Below, one piece after another: positions 1 through 8,969 of a stretch of DNA of 64,000 bases. Both the position numbers and the translations under genes were made by a program. How positions within the stretch are numbered: the stretch's first letter is position 1; every line of letters starts with the position of its first letter. Source of the stretch: Chitinophagales bacterium. GTDB taxonomy: Bacteria; Bacteroidota; Bacteroidia; Chitinophagales; UBA2359. Location: contig JAEUUX010000164.1 of the NCBI GenBank assembly GCA_016787295.1, forward strand, positions 1-64,000, given 5' to 3'. Under the pieces are notes generated by a model. It saw nothing but the letters and a program-made list of their open reading frames with translations, made no database searches and was not told the DNA's origin.

Positions 1-1
1 A

Positions 2-346
2 ACCCGTTTATTAAACAAAATAACACAGCGCTTGACACGCGCCATAGCCGACGAAAAATTGCGCAAACAAATGGACATAGAAGATGAAATAGAGTTGGAA
101 TTTCAAAGTTTAGATACTCAAATCCAAAAGTATAAAGAAGCCTTGCAAAACAAAGACGAAGAGCTGCAAAATAAAGACCAAGTAATACAGAGCCAAGACC
201 AAGAACTACAAAATAAAGACCAAGTAATACAGAGCCAAGACCAAGAACTACAAAACAAAGACCAAGTAATACAGAGCCAAGACCAAGAACTACAAAATAA
301 AGACCAAGTAATAGCAGAACTCAAAAAACTACTTTCAAAAAAATAA
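2..346 (+). CDS. C-terminal fragment of a coiled-coil repeat protein
   Basis: The reading frame is open to the left edge of the window, so the gene is cut at its 5' end and only about 114 residues are seen. The visible part begins with a charged segment (DEKLRKQMDIEDEIELEF) followed by a Gln/Lys/Asp-rich coiled coil made of a 14-residue unit, NKDQVIQSQDQELQ, present three times plus a part copy. Tails of this kind are common at the C-terminus of Bacteroidota PD-(D/E)XK (Rpn/transposase-like) nucleases; that assignment is from memory of the family and cannot be checked because the catalytic part lies outside the window. The protein ends in a basic LKKLLSKK. Function unknown. Confidence 0.6.
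   Translation, partial: TRLLNKITQRLTRAIADEKLRKQMDIEDEIELEFQSLDTQIQKYKEALQNKDEELQNKDQVIQSQDQELQNKDQVIQSQDQELQNKDQVIQSQDQELQNKDQVIAELKKLLSKK
170..313 (+). repeat. 42-bp in-frame tandem repeat, three copies plus partial
   Basis: Copies lie at 170-211, 212-253 and 254-295, with a partial fourth copy at 296-313. They differ from one another by about one base (aat/aac in the first codon), so the array is a recent expansion. Each unit encodes 14 residues (two coiled-coil heptads), so copy-number change keeps both the frame and the coil register. Confidence 0.9.
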
Positions 347-382
347 TCTAAAATACCTCGTTTTTTAATACACCCAAAACAA

Positions 383-422
383 AAAACCGTCCATCTTATT
401 CAATAATAAGACGGACGGTTTT
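383..422. terminator. Bidirectional terminator hairpin
   Basis: An 18-bp stem with a 4-nt loop (383-400 against 405-422) with A-rich and T-rich edges lies between two convergent genes. The single mismatch becomes a G-U pair when read on the minus strand, so it may work best for the minus-strand gene that ends at 446. Confidence 0.8.
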
Positions 423-445
423 GTTAGTTTATAGTAGAAAAACGA

Positions 446-2236
446 TTATTCAATAACCAATTTTTGGATACCACGTTCCCCTTTACTATTAGTCAAAATG
501 GCATAATACATACCACTTGCCAATGTACCACGATTTATCACAACAGAAGTGCCATTTAATTGATTATAGCGACGCACTTCTTGTCCAAATACGTTGACGA
601 TACTAAGGCTGTGTTGCGTATTAGTAGTATTATCAAAACGGATAATGGTTTGATTGGTGAATGGATTAGGGCTAACACTAAAGCCCAATTGATTGATAGG
701 CGTAATACCTACGTATTCACCACCTGCCAACTCGTTGCAAGAGTTGTAGCGATAAACAGGTAATTTGTAATCACTCGTTACATCACTAATATCCATTAAA
801 CGGTTATAACCTCCTAAGCCGTTGCCAACACCACAACCACCTGTTTCGAAGTCATGTGTTTCACCTTCGGCATCACCACCATCACCATTAAAGAATTTAT
901 AGGTATAGACACCAGGGAACAACAAATAGGTATATTCATAAACGCCACTGCCAGCTTCTGTTTCGGTCATTTCCAAAGTATCTTTCACCCATTGGGTAGG
1001 GCGTTGGAAACCACCAGCTACATATACACCATCAGCATTTACGATTTCGTCGTTCATATCCACCCGGAAAGTTATATTCACAGGAGGCAAAGCAGGAGGA
1101 CATTCGTCTTCGCAATAGCCAAAGCACACAGCGGGTAATACGACAGGGGCGCTACCATTAACCACTAACTCGCGGTTACCGCCATTATTACAAGCACTAG
1201 GGACACTCTCTTCTTTACCCCAAGCATCACCATTCAAGAATTTGTATTGATAAGTTCCTTCGGGCAATTCTACGGTAAGGGTATAGATTTTGTCGCCATC
1301 GGGGTCGGTCAAGACTGCTGCACCAGGAGTCCAGTTGTTACCAACACCAGCCGCACCCTGAAAACTACCTGCCACAGAAATAATAGAACTAAGGCTATAA
1401 CCATCAATACCGTATTGCGTTGCCAAAGTGGCTAAGTTAGCCACACGGCTCATATCGACTTGGAATGTTACTGTAGCTGTATCCACAGTGGTAGGGCAAG
1501 CCGCACATTGTTTGTAACAAACTGCCGCCGCATCAAGGCCATTATAGTTGGCAATAAATTGACGGTTGCCTCCCACATTACATTCAGCAGGAATAGCACC
1601 TTCATCTTCGCCCCATTCGTCACCATTCAAGAATTTATATTGGTAACAACCAGGAGCCAAGTTCATAGCAATTTCATACACTTTATCGCCATCGGGGTCG
1701 GTCATTACGGCAGCACCGGGAGTCCAGTCACCACCAACACCAGCAGCAGCTTGGAAACTACCTGCCACACTTACAACACCAGTCACCGTTTCGAGGCTCA
1801 TGTCCACACGCAAGGTAACAGGAACAGTAGTAGGCATAGTGGAAAGGCAAGGACCACAATCGTTCCAACAAACAGGACCATACACCGTATCCCCATTCAC
1901 TGTAACAGTACGGTTGCCATTGGAATTACAAGTAGCAGGAATACCCGTCTCATCGCTACCCCACGCATTGCCATTGACGAATTTAAATTCATACGTACCG
2001 TCAGGAACAGTAACGCTTAGTTCATAAATAAAATCGCAATTGTCATCGGTTAACAATGCGGTAGCAGGATTCCAATCACCGGGAAAACCCGCCTCGTCTT
2101 GAAAACCACCTGCTACGTGTATGCCCGCAGGCGAGATGCCATCTAGTGTAGAGGCATCGAAACGAAATGTTAATTGGGAAGCAAAAGAACTAATGCTCAA
2201 CCCACATAACACTAAGAAGAAGTAAAGTTTTTTCAT
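446..2236 (-). CDS. Secreted T9SS protein with four glycogen-binding-like modules
   Basis: The start is placed at ATG 2236 because it gives a clean signal peptide (MKKLYFFLVLCGLSISSFAS); the upstream extension is not signal-like. The 596-residue product has four repeats of about 100-130 residues (roughly 20-130, 132-245, 247-378, 380-505). Each has the pattern VxFxVDMS..VxVAGSFQ..W.PG...TD.DGDKIY...GTYxYKFLNG, resembling the E-set/AMPK-type glycogen-binding fold (CBM20/48-like). Repeats 1-3 close with clustered cysteines (VCWNDCGPC and similar), suggesting disulfides. Residues about 518-596 form a T9SS type A sorting domain (SVSPNPF...GMYYAIL). Expected on the cell surface or secreted. It is divergent from the SusC/SusD operon, so a role in glucan binding is plausible but inferred; no catalytic domain is visible. 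Confidence 0.85.
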   Translation of the reverse strand: MKKLYFFLVLCGLSISSFASQLTFRFDASTLDGISPAGIHVAGGFQDEAGFPGDWNPATALLTDDNCDFIYELSVTVPDGTYEFKFVNGNAWGSDETGIPATCNSNGNRTVTVNGDTVYGPVCWNDCGPCLSTMPTTVPVTLRVDMSLETVTGVVSVAGSFQAAAGVGGDWTPGAAVMTDPDGDKVYEIAMNLAPGCYQYKFLNGDEWGEDEGAIPAECNVGGNRQFIANYNGLDAAAVCYKQCAACPTTVDTATVTFQVDMSRVANLATLATQYGIDGYSLSSIISVAGSFQGAAGVGNNWTPGAAVLTDPDGDKIYTLTVELPEGTYQYKFLNGDAWGKEESVPSACNNGGNRELVVNGSAPVVLPAVCFGYCEDECPPALPPVNITFRVDMNDEIVNADGVYVAGGFQRPTQWVKDTLEMTETEAGSGVYEYTYLLFPGVYTYKFFNGDGGDAEGETHDFETGGCGVGNGLGGYNRLMDISDVTSDYKLPVYRYNSCNELAGGEYVGITPINQLGFSVSPNPFTNQTIIRFDNTTNTQHSLSIVNVFGQEVRRYNQLNGTSVVINRGTLASGMYYAILTNSKGERGIQKLVIE

Positions 2237-2572
2237 TGCGTTAAAATATGTTTTAAAATTTTTGAGGTATGTTTTAAAAGAACAGAGATAACACAGTTTG
2301 AGCGGGCAAATGTAGCGCCAAATTTGGTAATTGACAAACAAAAAAATAATTTTTTTAGAAATGTGCAAGGTTGTTTAGTTTTTAAGATAGTTTTGTTATA
2401 TGGTTTTTATAATAAAATTAACAAACCTTAAAATATGGACAACCAATTTCAGTGTATATGGCACACAAATTCTTGTTTTTGCCAGATAGTAGTGCAAAAG
2501 TAACAATAAAATCCTGTTTTTTTCGCGATATTTTGTAAAATTTCGGTAAAAAAATCGTGAAATGACAAAAGA
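2237..2572. other. Divergent intergenic region, AT-rich
   Basis: AT-rich spacer between the T9SS protein and the SusC-like gene. It must hold the promoter of the minus-strand gene, but no clear TAnnTTTG motif was found for it. No RNA gene or ORF is supported here. Confidence 0.5.
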
Positions 2573-2604
2573 TTTGCAGTTTTTTGACAAAGTGCGTACC
2601 TTAG
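2573..2604 (+). promoter_or_regulatory. Candidate promoter of the SusC-like operon
   Basis: TTTG at 2573-2576, a 20-bp spacer, then TACCTTAG at 2597-2604, one base away from the Bacteroidota -7 consensus TAnnTTTG. The coding start at 2659 is about 50 bp downstream. Confidence 0.5.
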
Positions 2605-2658
2605 CAGCCATTTTTACACCTTTTTTAATTTTTAGTGTACTCTGAAAAAACAGTTTTT

Positions 2659-5600
2659 ATGAAACACATTTACTTTCATTGCTGTAGTTTAGTGTTCTTG
2701 CTGCTGTTCAGTAGTCAGGTATGGGCGCAAAAAGCAGTCCTACGGGGTACGGTCACAGACAACAAGAATGAACCGATACCGAGTGTGTCGGTTAAGGCTA
2801 CTAATACTGCCACCAACACCACAAGTAGTGTACTGACCGATTTGGACGGTGTATACGAAATCGGTAATCTGGAGAGTGGTAGTTATTCGGTAGTATTTTC
2901 TTTTGTGGGCTATCAAAATACCACCAAAAACATTAGCCTCAGCAAAGGGCAAAATTTGGAATTGAGTATCCAACTTTTGGAAGACAACCAAGTGCTGGGC
3001 GAAGTCGTTGTGGTGGGTTATGGCACTCAGCGCAAGCGCGAAATTGTGGGTGCGGTCACCAAAGTGGATTTCAAAGAAGTGACTCCTGTGGTGGGGTCAA
3101 GCTTCGAAACAGGACTACAAGGACAAGCGGCTGGTGTTAATATCACCCAAAATAGTGGTGCTGCGGGAGCTGGTTCGGTGGTGCGCATTCGCGGTTTGAG
3201 TTCTATTGGCTCGGGCGGTGACCCGTTGTATGTCATAGATGGCATTTTGGTGTCACCCGACTATTTTCGTAGTGGCGAAAGTTTTGGTGCCAACAACAAC
3301 CCACTAAGTTTTATTAATCCCAACGACATTGAGTCTATTTCGGTCTTGAAAGATGCCTCTGCTACGGCTATCTATGGCGCGCGCGCTGCCAATGGTGTTA
3401 TCATCATCACCACCAAACGCGGCAAATCGGGCAAACCTAAATTCAACTTTAGTACCACTGTTGGTCTTGCAAAACCGACCAATATTGTACAATTTTTAGA
3501 TACCAAAGACTGGATTGCTTTGCGACAAGAAGCATGGGAAAATGATGGTGGCGTGGGACGCGTACCTTTGCCCGGTGGCTTCACCCACGAACAAGCCTTA
3601 GCCACCAATACCGACTGGATTGGACTGGTATTACAAGATGGTATCAAATCAGACTACAACCTTAGCATGTCGCAAGGGGGTAAGTTTTTGAGTAGCTATG
3701 TGGGTTTGAGTTACTCAAATGGCGAAAGTTTTTTGCGCAACAATAGCTTCCAACGTATTTCGGGACGTGCTAATTTGGACTTTAAGTTCAGCGAAAATTT
3801 TAGCATTGGTGTAAGCACAAGTTTGGCGCGGGGATTAAACCGACGCGTTGCCGAAGCTTGGGCAGGTGGCTTGGGTACAGCCCAAAGTACTGCCTTGCCT
3901 TTTTATCCTATTTATATTCCCAATGCCGCAGGACAAGACAGTATTTTTGAAGATGGCAACAAACGCTATTACAATTTGTATGGCAACCCTGTGGCGCAAG
4001 CCGAATACCAACGCCCGCGCGACATCGAATGGCGAACCATCAACAACCTAAAATTGACCTACAAATTCCTCAAAGGATTTGAGTTTATAGCTTCTGGTAC
4101 GTATGACCAAGCTACCTATAACAACTCGACCCACGAAGCGGCAATTTGGACAGGCAACCGCGACATTGCCAAAAATTATCGTACCATGAGCAGAAATATC
4201 AATACCTATACCACTTTATCTTATGATTGGCAACTTAATAAACGCAACCACTTTAAGTTTTTAATCGGACAAGAATATGCTCAAAAAGGCGATGAAACGA
4301 CAGGTTATGAATATGCGGGTCTCACCGATTTTATTTACCTAGATCCTGATGCCGACGACGACCCCGCAGGTATAGATACATTAGTATACAACGATACGCC
4401 GCAGTTGATAAACCGTTGGCGCTATCATAGTTTCCCTTTTGCTCGAGTCAACTATGATTTTGACCAAAAATGGTATATACAGGCTACTTATCGACGTGAT
4501 GCCTCGTCCAACTTTGGAGCTAACAAACGTTTTGCCTATTTCCCTGCTGTTGGGGTAGGTTATTTGATGAGCGAAGAGCCATTTTTACGTGACAACAAAG
4601 TAATCAATTTCTTGAAATTGAAAGCCAGCGTGGGTAGAACAGGTAACTCCGAAATCAATACCAATGCACAATGGTCTACTTATTTCACCCAACAATCGGG
4701 CGACCAAAACTCATATAATGGACAACCTATTCAATATCCTATACAATTGGGTAATCCCGATATTCAGTGGGAACTTGTGACAACTTATGATGGTGGTGTC
4801 GAAATTGGTTTGTTAAACGATAGAATTACCGCCGATGTGAGTTTCTATCAAAAAAGAACAACGGCTGCTATTATCAAAACCAGTGTTTCAGCTTCATCGG
4901 GTCTCAATACTTTAGATTTTTGGCAAAATGTGGGTGTGATAGACAACAAAGGTATCGAAGCCTCTTTGACAACCCATAATATTGTAGGTAAATTTAATTG
5001 GAAAACGCGCATCAATGTAGCACATAACAAAAACAAAGTGGTGAGTGTGGGAACAGCTACGCCTGATGCCTTAGATGGTGGTTTTGGCGATACGCGCGCT
5101 GTGCCGGGCTATGCCATTAACACCAACTATTTGGTAACTTTTGTGCGTGTTGACCCAGCAACAGGTCGTCCTGTTTATTTGGATAAAGATGGCAACGAAA
5201 CTTTTGAATATGATGTAGCGAATGCACGTCGCGCCCAAAAAGACCCTAATCCATGGTTAACTGGTAGTATCAACAACAGTTTTGAGTACAAAGGTTTTTC
5301 GCTTGATGCGATGTTCTACTTCAGCTTAGGTGGTCTAATCTATGATGATGCAGCCAAACGCCAACGCGCCATTTTGAGCGATTGGAACACTCGTTGTGAT
5401 ATAGTTGACCATTGGGACCAGCCGGGCGACGAAGCTATGTATCCTAGGCTGACCGCCAACACCCTTAACTGGGGTTTGAACGGCAATATCTGGCAAAATA
5501 ACCACACGCTTTGGTTAGAAGACGCTTCTTTTGTGCGTTTGCGCACCTTGACTTTAGCCTATAATTTCAAAAACAAAAGCAAATTTTTCTCTAATTTGCG

Positions 5601-5778
5601 CTTGGCTTTTGTAGGCAACAACCTCTTGACTTTTACCGAATATAGCGGTTGGGATCCAGAGGTAGCACGTGGGCGCTCCAATGCTCAAGAACGCAACGTG
5701 GGTGGGTCTAACGTGACTTATCTTGTTGGACCACAAGAAAAATCGTATAACCTTCGTTTGTCTTTCGACTTTAACTAA
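2659..5778 (+). CDS. SusC/RagA-type TonB-dependent outer-membrane transporter
   Basis: The start at ATG 2659 gives a signal peptide ending near VWAQ; the frame extends to 2635 but that part is not needed. The order is: signal, carboxypeptidase-regulatory-like domain (about residues 24-100, GTVTDNKNEPIPSVSV..DGVYEI), the SusC linker VVVVGYGTQRK, the TonB plug (VRIRGLSSIGSG..PLYVIDG), then a long beta-barrel ending in YNLRLSFDFN. Length (1039 residues) is normal for the family. SusC proteins import oligosaccharides or peptides through the outer membrane with a SusD lid. It is first in an operon with a SusD gene 18 bp downstream and two further surface proteins. The substrate cannot be read from the sequence; the divergent glucan-binding-like gene hints at a glucan. 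Confidence 0.95.
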   Translation: MKHIYFHCCSLVFLLLFSSQVWAQKAVLRGTVTDNKNEPIPSVSVKATNTATNTTSSVLTDLDGVYEIGNLESGSYSVVFSFVGYQNTTKNISLSKGQNLELSIQLLEDNQVLGEVVVVGYGTQRKREIVGAVTKVDFKEVTPVVGSSFETGLQGQAAGVNITQNSGAAGAGSVVRIRGLSSIGSGGDPLYVIDGILVSPDYFRSGESFGANNNPLSFINPNDIESISVLKDASATAIYGARAANGVIIITTKRGKSGKPKFNFSTTVGLAKPTNIVQFLDTKDWIALRQEAWENDGGVGRVPLPGGFTHEQALATNTDWIGLVLQDGIKSDYNLSMSQGGKFLSSYVGLSYSNGESFLRNNSFQRISGRANLDFKFSENFSIGVSTSLARGLNRRVAEAWAGGLGTAQSTALPFYPIYIPNAAGQDSIFEDGNKRYYNLYGNPVAQAEYQRPRDIEWRTINNLKLTYKFLKGFEFIASGTYDQATYNNSTHEAAIWTGNRDIAKNYRTMSRNINTYTTLSYDWQLNKRNHFKFLIGQEYAQKGDETTGYEYAGLTDFIYLDPDADDDPAGIDTLVYNDTPQLINRWRYHSFPFARVNYDFDQKWYIQATYRRDASSNFGANKRFAYFPAVGVGYLMSEEPFLRDNKVINFLKLKASVGRTGNSEINTNAQWSTYFTQQSGDQNSYNGQPIQYPIQLGNPDIQWELVTTYDGGVEIGLLNDRITADVSFYQKRTTAAIIKTSVSASSGLNTLDFWQNVGVIDNKGIEASLTTHNIVGKFNWKTRINVAHNKNKVVSVGTATPDALDGGFGDTRAVPGYAINTNYLVTFVRVDPATGRPVYLDKDGNETFEYDVANARRAQKDPNPWLTGSINNSFEYKGFSLDAMFYFSLGGLIYDDAAKRQRAILSDWNTRCDIVDHWDQPGDEAMYPRLTANTLNWGLNGNIWQNNHTLWLEDASFVRLRTLTLAYNFKNKSKFFSNLRLAFVGNNLLTFTEYSGWDPEVARGRSNAQERNVGGSNVTYLVGPQEKSYNLRLSFDFN

Positions 5779-5796
5779 AAAAACACCACTAAAAAA

Positions 5797-7185
5797 ATGA
5801 AAAAAAATCTTTTCTATAGCATATTGGTAGGTTTTGTAGGATTATTTTCGGTAGGTTGTGGAGACGAATACTTAGCATATCCACCATCTAATAGCATCAC
5901 GCTCGAAGAGTTTATTAGCACGCCCGAAGACGCACAAGCAGTCTTGAATAGTGCCTACAAAGCCCTTAGCCACAAAGATGCCTTGGGAGGAAATACCCAA
6001 TTTTTGGGCGAACTCATGGCAGACAACATTAGTGCAGCCCGCATTCAGGGCGACTGGCTGGCTCATTATACCTGGACTACTGACATCTTTTTAGGCACAA
6101 CCCGCAACCTTATGGCACAGTCTTTTCGTGTGGCAGGACGCGCCAATTTCTTGCTCGACAACATGAACTTGGTGACTGGTTTGAGCGAAGCTGAAAAAAC
6201 GCGAATGCGTGGCGAGGCTTTGTTTTTGCGTGCCATTCCACACTTCGAGTGTGTGCGTTTCTTTGGACAGCCGTATGGTTATACTTCGGGCAACACACAG
6301 TCCGGCATTGCTATCAGAACAGCATGGAGTAAAGATTTGGTCAATCGTTCATCAGTAGGCGAAGTCTATAACCAAATCATAGCCGACCTCAATGAAGCCA
6401 TCACCCTTTTGCCCGAATCACAAGACATATATGCCGACAAATGGGCAGCAAAAGGCTATTTGGCAAAAGTATATTTTCAGATGAACGACTTCCAAAAAGC
6501 CTACGACCTTGCCAACGATGTGATAAACAATGGCGGGTTTAGTATGGAAGCCGATTTGATGAAACGCTTTAATACCAGCGCAAGTTCCGAAACAATTTTT
6601 GAGACCGTGAGTGTGAGTTTGGGTGATGAATCCAACAATGGATTTAGAGACAACTTCCGTCCTGACCCAAGTACAGGTTTGGCAGCAGCCTATATGTCCA
6701 ACGATATGTTTGTGGCAGCCACTGCCAACCCCGATGATTTGCGAACACAACAATGGTATGTTGCCAACACAATGGGCAATATTGAATGCACCAAATTTCC
6801 TATCACCACCTATACACACGTCCCCATTGTGCATTTGACGGAAATGAAACTTATCAGAGCCGAAGCCGCCGCCGAATTGGGCAATACTACCACAGCTTTC
6901 CAAGACATTAACGATATTCGCACTCGTGCAGGTCTGGGTGAAGTGCCAGCAGGTACTACTACCAGCGACCTCATTACCATTATCCGCAACGAACGCCGCT
7001 TAGAATTGGTGGGCGAAGGCAACCGTTTGCACGAACTCAAACGACAAGCTGTACGCAACCGTCCCGACCTAAAAATTCGCGGTATAGCGCCTTGGGACTG
7101 TAATGGAATGGTGTGCCAAATTCCTGATAATGAACTAAGAGGCAATCCCGATATGGAACCCAACCCAACAGGTGGTTGTCAATAA
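5797..7185 (+). CDS. SusD/RagB-family substrate-binding lipoprotein
   Basis: A 462-residue protein with a lipoprotein signal (lipobox VGC near residue 22) and the family's typical features: an N-terminal helical half (STPEDAQAVLNSAYKAL), tetratricopeptide-like helices, and a C-terminal segment with LIRAEAAAELG and RRLELVGEGNRLHELKR. SusD proteins sit on the SusC barrel and bind the substrate. The gene follows the SusC-like gene by 18 bp and its stop lies 29 bp before the start of the next lipoprotein gene, so these genes form one operon. Confidence 0.95.
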   Translation: MKKNLFYSILVGFVGLFSVGCGDEYLAYPPSNSITLEEFISTPEDAQAVLNSAYKALSHKDALGGNTQFLGELMADNISAARIQGDWLAHYTWTTDIFLGTTRNLMAQSFRVAGRANFLLDNMNLVTGLSEAEKTRMRGEALFLRAIPHFECVRFFGQPYGYTSGNTQSGIAIRTAWSKDLVNRSSVGEVYNQIIADLNEAITLLPESQDIYADKWAAKGYLAKVYFQMNDFQKAYDLANDVINNGGFSMEADLMKRFNTSASSETIFETVSVSLGDESNNGFRDNFRPDPSTGLAAAYMSNDMFVAATANPDDLRTQQWYVANTMGNIECTKFPITTYTHVPIVHLTEMKLIRAEAAAELGNTTTAFQDINDIRTRAGLGEVPAGTTTSDLITIIRNERRLELVGEGNRLHELKRQAVRNRPDLKIRGIAPWDCNGMVCQIPDNELRGNPDMEPNPTGGCQ

Positions 7186-7214
7186 TGTATTCATTTACTC
7201 AAAATTCAAAAAAC

Positions 7215-7724
7215 ATGAAAACTATCATAAGAATTTCTTTTTTTCTAAGCTTATTGCCAGCGTTGTGGCTCGCCTCCTGCAAAGAGCAAGAATGCGTATT
7301 GACCGAAGAAGCAGCCAGCAAAGTAGAGGGTTTGAGCGATAAATGGCAGGTTAGTCAAGTGGTGCAATACGATGGTGTTCAGCCCATACCCGAAAAACAA
7401 TGGCGCGATATTTCTACTTTTGGCATTGGCACTACACCCATGACCATCACTTTTAGTAGCAGTAGCACACCGTATACGTATACTATAGATGCAGGTTCTA
7501 CCATCAACTATTTGGGTAGCAACAGCGGTACATGGAGTTTTGATGACGAAACGTATCCCACCACGTTAATCCTCAATGATGGCAACCAAACAATGGAATT
7601 GGGACTTGGAGGTCCCACGCGTCCCGTTGACAATAAACTAAAAATCCAGGCTAGCCGTTATTGTACCGTTGATGGTGCGCCCGATGTAACATCAGGCTAC
7701 CTCTATATCCTTGACCGTCAATAA
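7215..7724 (+). CDS. Sus-locus lipoprotein of unknown function
   Basis: The start at ATG 7215 gives MKTIIRISFFLSLLPALWLASC, a lipoprotein signal with lipobox LASC; the frame opens upstream at 7176, overlapping the SusD stop, but that extension is not signal-like. The mature part (about 148 residues) is beta-rich, with paired strands (GTWSFDDE.., TTLILNDGNQTMEL) reminiscent of small lipocalin-like DUF5004-type lipoproteins, though I do not firmly recognise a family. Position between SusD and a SusE/F-like gene suggests an accessory surface protein of the uptake complex. Confidence 0.75.
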   Translation: MKTIIRISFFLSLLPALWLASCKEQECVLTEEAASKVEGLSDKWQVSQVVQYDGVQPIPEKQWRDISTFGIGTTPMTITFSSSSTPYTYTIDAGSTINYLGSNSGTWSFDDETYPTTLILNDGNQTMELGLGGPTRPVDNKLKIQASRYCTVDGAPDVTSGYLYILDRQ

Positions 7725-7745
7725 AACACCTCAAAAACAAACATC

Positions 7746-8624
7746 ATGTATAAACAACTATTTATTTATTGTTATATAGTCATGGCAATAGCGTTTTTGT
7801 CGCAAACAGCCTTGGCACAAAAAGCCTATTTCGAACCCGATCCGATGGATCCCGAAGAAATGGTAACACTTTATATCGACATAGCTCAATGCGAATGTCA
7901 AAAATTGGTAGGCACCGACCAACAGCTATACCTCTGGACATGGATGCCTGCCGACCCTGTTGGTGCGGGCGGCAACGGCTCGTGGAGCAGTTCCAGCGAA
8001 GCTATGGCGCTCACCAAAGTGGAAGGCGACAAATGGAAGTTTGAGTTCATTCCTACCGAACTATATGGTAAATCGGCAGATGAAATTTTTGCAAGTGGCA
8101 AGTTGGCTTTTTTAGCAAAAATGAAAGACGGCGGATCGGGCGGAGCATGTGAGTTGGAGAACAAAACAGAAGATATTATGCTTGATATCAAACGTCCTGC
8201 AAGCCCAAACCGAAAAATCTATTCTTTTCCTATTGCATATATAACTGATTATTCGACCAACGACACCATGAAATTACGTGGCGAAGATGTTATAACTATC
8301 ATCTATGACAACAATTTTGAGCAAAAATCCACCATGCTATCTCCCGACGAATTGTTTTTGTTCATCAGAGCAACAGATAACAATGGTGTGGCATACAAAT
8401 CGGCGCAAAATGTAGGCTCGGCAGACAATGACGGTTCTTTAACCAAAATGACCAACGAAGCCAACCGCATCTATTCCTTTACCTTTATTCCAGACCGATT
8501 TTTCGAGCTACCCGAAGGCAGTACGATTACTAATTTTAGTGTTAATATCATCAAAAAAGGCTATGTGAATAGCAACGATGCCGTCGATGGTACGTTTAAT
8601 TATGTATATCGGTGCGATGAATAG
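7746..8624 (+). CDS. SusE/SusF-like surface protein with two immunoglobulin-like repeats
   Basis: A 292-residue protein with a signal peptide ending near ALAQ. The mature part shows two related modules (about 25-150 and 160-290). Each has a cluster of residues (LYLWTWMPADP / LFLFIRATDNNG), a segment naming net changes (MALTKVEGDKWKFEFIP / LTKMTNEANRIYSFTFIP) and a short helix (TELYG / DRFFE). This spacing resembles the extended surface-binding modules found last in many Sus-like operons. The gene follows the preceding one by 21 bp and a strong terminator comes 25 bp after its stop. Binding function is inferred from position; no enzyme motif is visible. Confidence 0.7.
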   Translation: MYKQLFIYCYIVMAIAFLSQTALAQKAYFEPDPMDPEEMVTLYIDIAQCECQKLVGTDQQLYLWTWMPADPVGAGGNGSWSSSSEAMALTKVEGDKWKFEFIPTELYGKSADEIFASGKLAFLAKMKDGGSGGACELENKTEDIMLDIKRPASPNRKIYSFPIAYITDYSTNDTMKLRGEDVITIIYDNNFEQKSTMLSPDELFLFIRATDNNGVAYKSAQNVGSADNDGSLTKMTNEANRIYSFTFIPDRFFELPEGSTITNFSVNIIKKGYVNSNDAVDGTFNYVYRCDE

Positions 8625-8648
8625 TTAAATAATGTTGCTGCATAACAC

Positions 8649-8691
8649 AAAAAAGCGGACAATACTCTTCGAGGAGTGTGTCCGCTTTTTT
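8649..8691. terminator. Terminator of the Sus-like operon
   Basis: GCGGACA stem with TTCG loop and a closing GTCCGC, flanked by six A and six T. It can serve both the operon and the minus-strand small gene at 8719-8865. Confidence 0.85.
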
Positions 8692-8718
8692 CATGGCTAA
8701 TAATTGGCAAGAGTTTTT

Positions 8719-8865
8719 CTACACAATTCTGCAACACTCACTTGTCACCGTGATGTAGGAAAATTTGGGGCAATCGCCACAACGTTTTTTCTTGCCGCAA
8801 CCTGTTACAAAACTCATAACGGTCACCATTAGCACCACAACAGCTATACTTTTTTGGATAGACAT
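8719..8865 (-). CDS. 48-residue cysteine-rich lipoprotein
   Basis: A short gene read on the minus strand from ATG 8865 to TAG 8719. The product starts MSIQKSIAVVVLMVTVMSF and continues with VTGC, a good lipobox with Cys23 as the lipidated residue, then GKKKRCGDCPK and a tail with a CC pair. The mature peptide would be about 26 residues with five cysteines in total, so it could bind metal or form disulfides. It lies between the recJ end and a bidirectional terminator and is not long enough to be found by length filters. Function unknown. Confidence 0.6.
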   Translation of the reverse strand: MSIQKSIAVVVLMVTVMSFVTGCGKKKRCGDCPKFSYITVTSECCRIV

Positions 8866-8895
8866 ATACAATACAATTAGTTAATAATAATTTTT

Positions 8896-8937
8896 TGCCA
8901 TAACGCACAAACATAAAAATTATTGTGCGTTATGGCA
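8896..8937. repeat. Perfect 15-bp inverted repeat downstream of recJ
   Basis: TGCCATAACGCACAA at 8896-8910 and its exact complement at 8923-8937 around a 12-nt AT-rich loop. It sits 32 bp after the recJ stop on the minus strand. It lacks a run of T in either direction, so it is either an atypical terminator or an mRNA-end stabilising hairpin. Confidence 0.7.
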
Positions 8938-8969
8938 GCAGGAAAGAATATTTTTACTTTCGCAGGTAT

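Noticed and set aside
170-313. Tandem repeats as a CRISPR array
   Set aside because: Units are contiguous, in frame and without spacers; they are coding.
560-2027. Plus-strand ORFs opposite the four-module T9SS gene
   Set aside because: Shadows of the repeated coding sequence; no start context, composition follows the real gene on the other strand.
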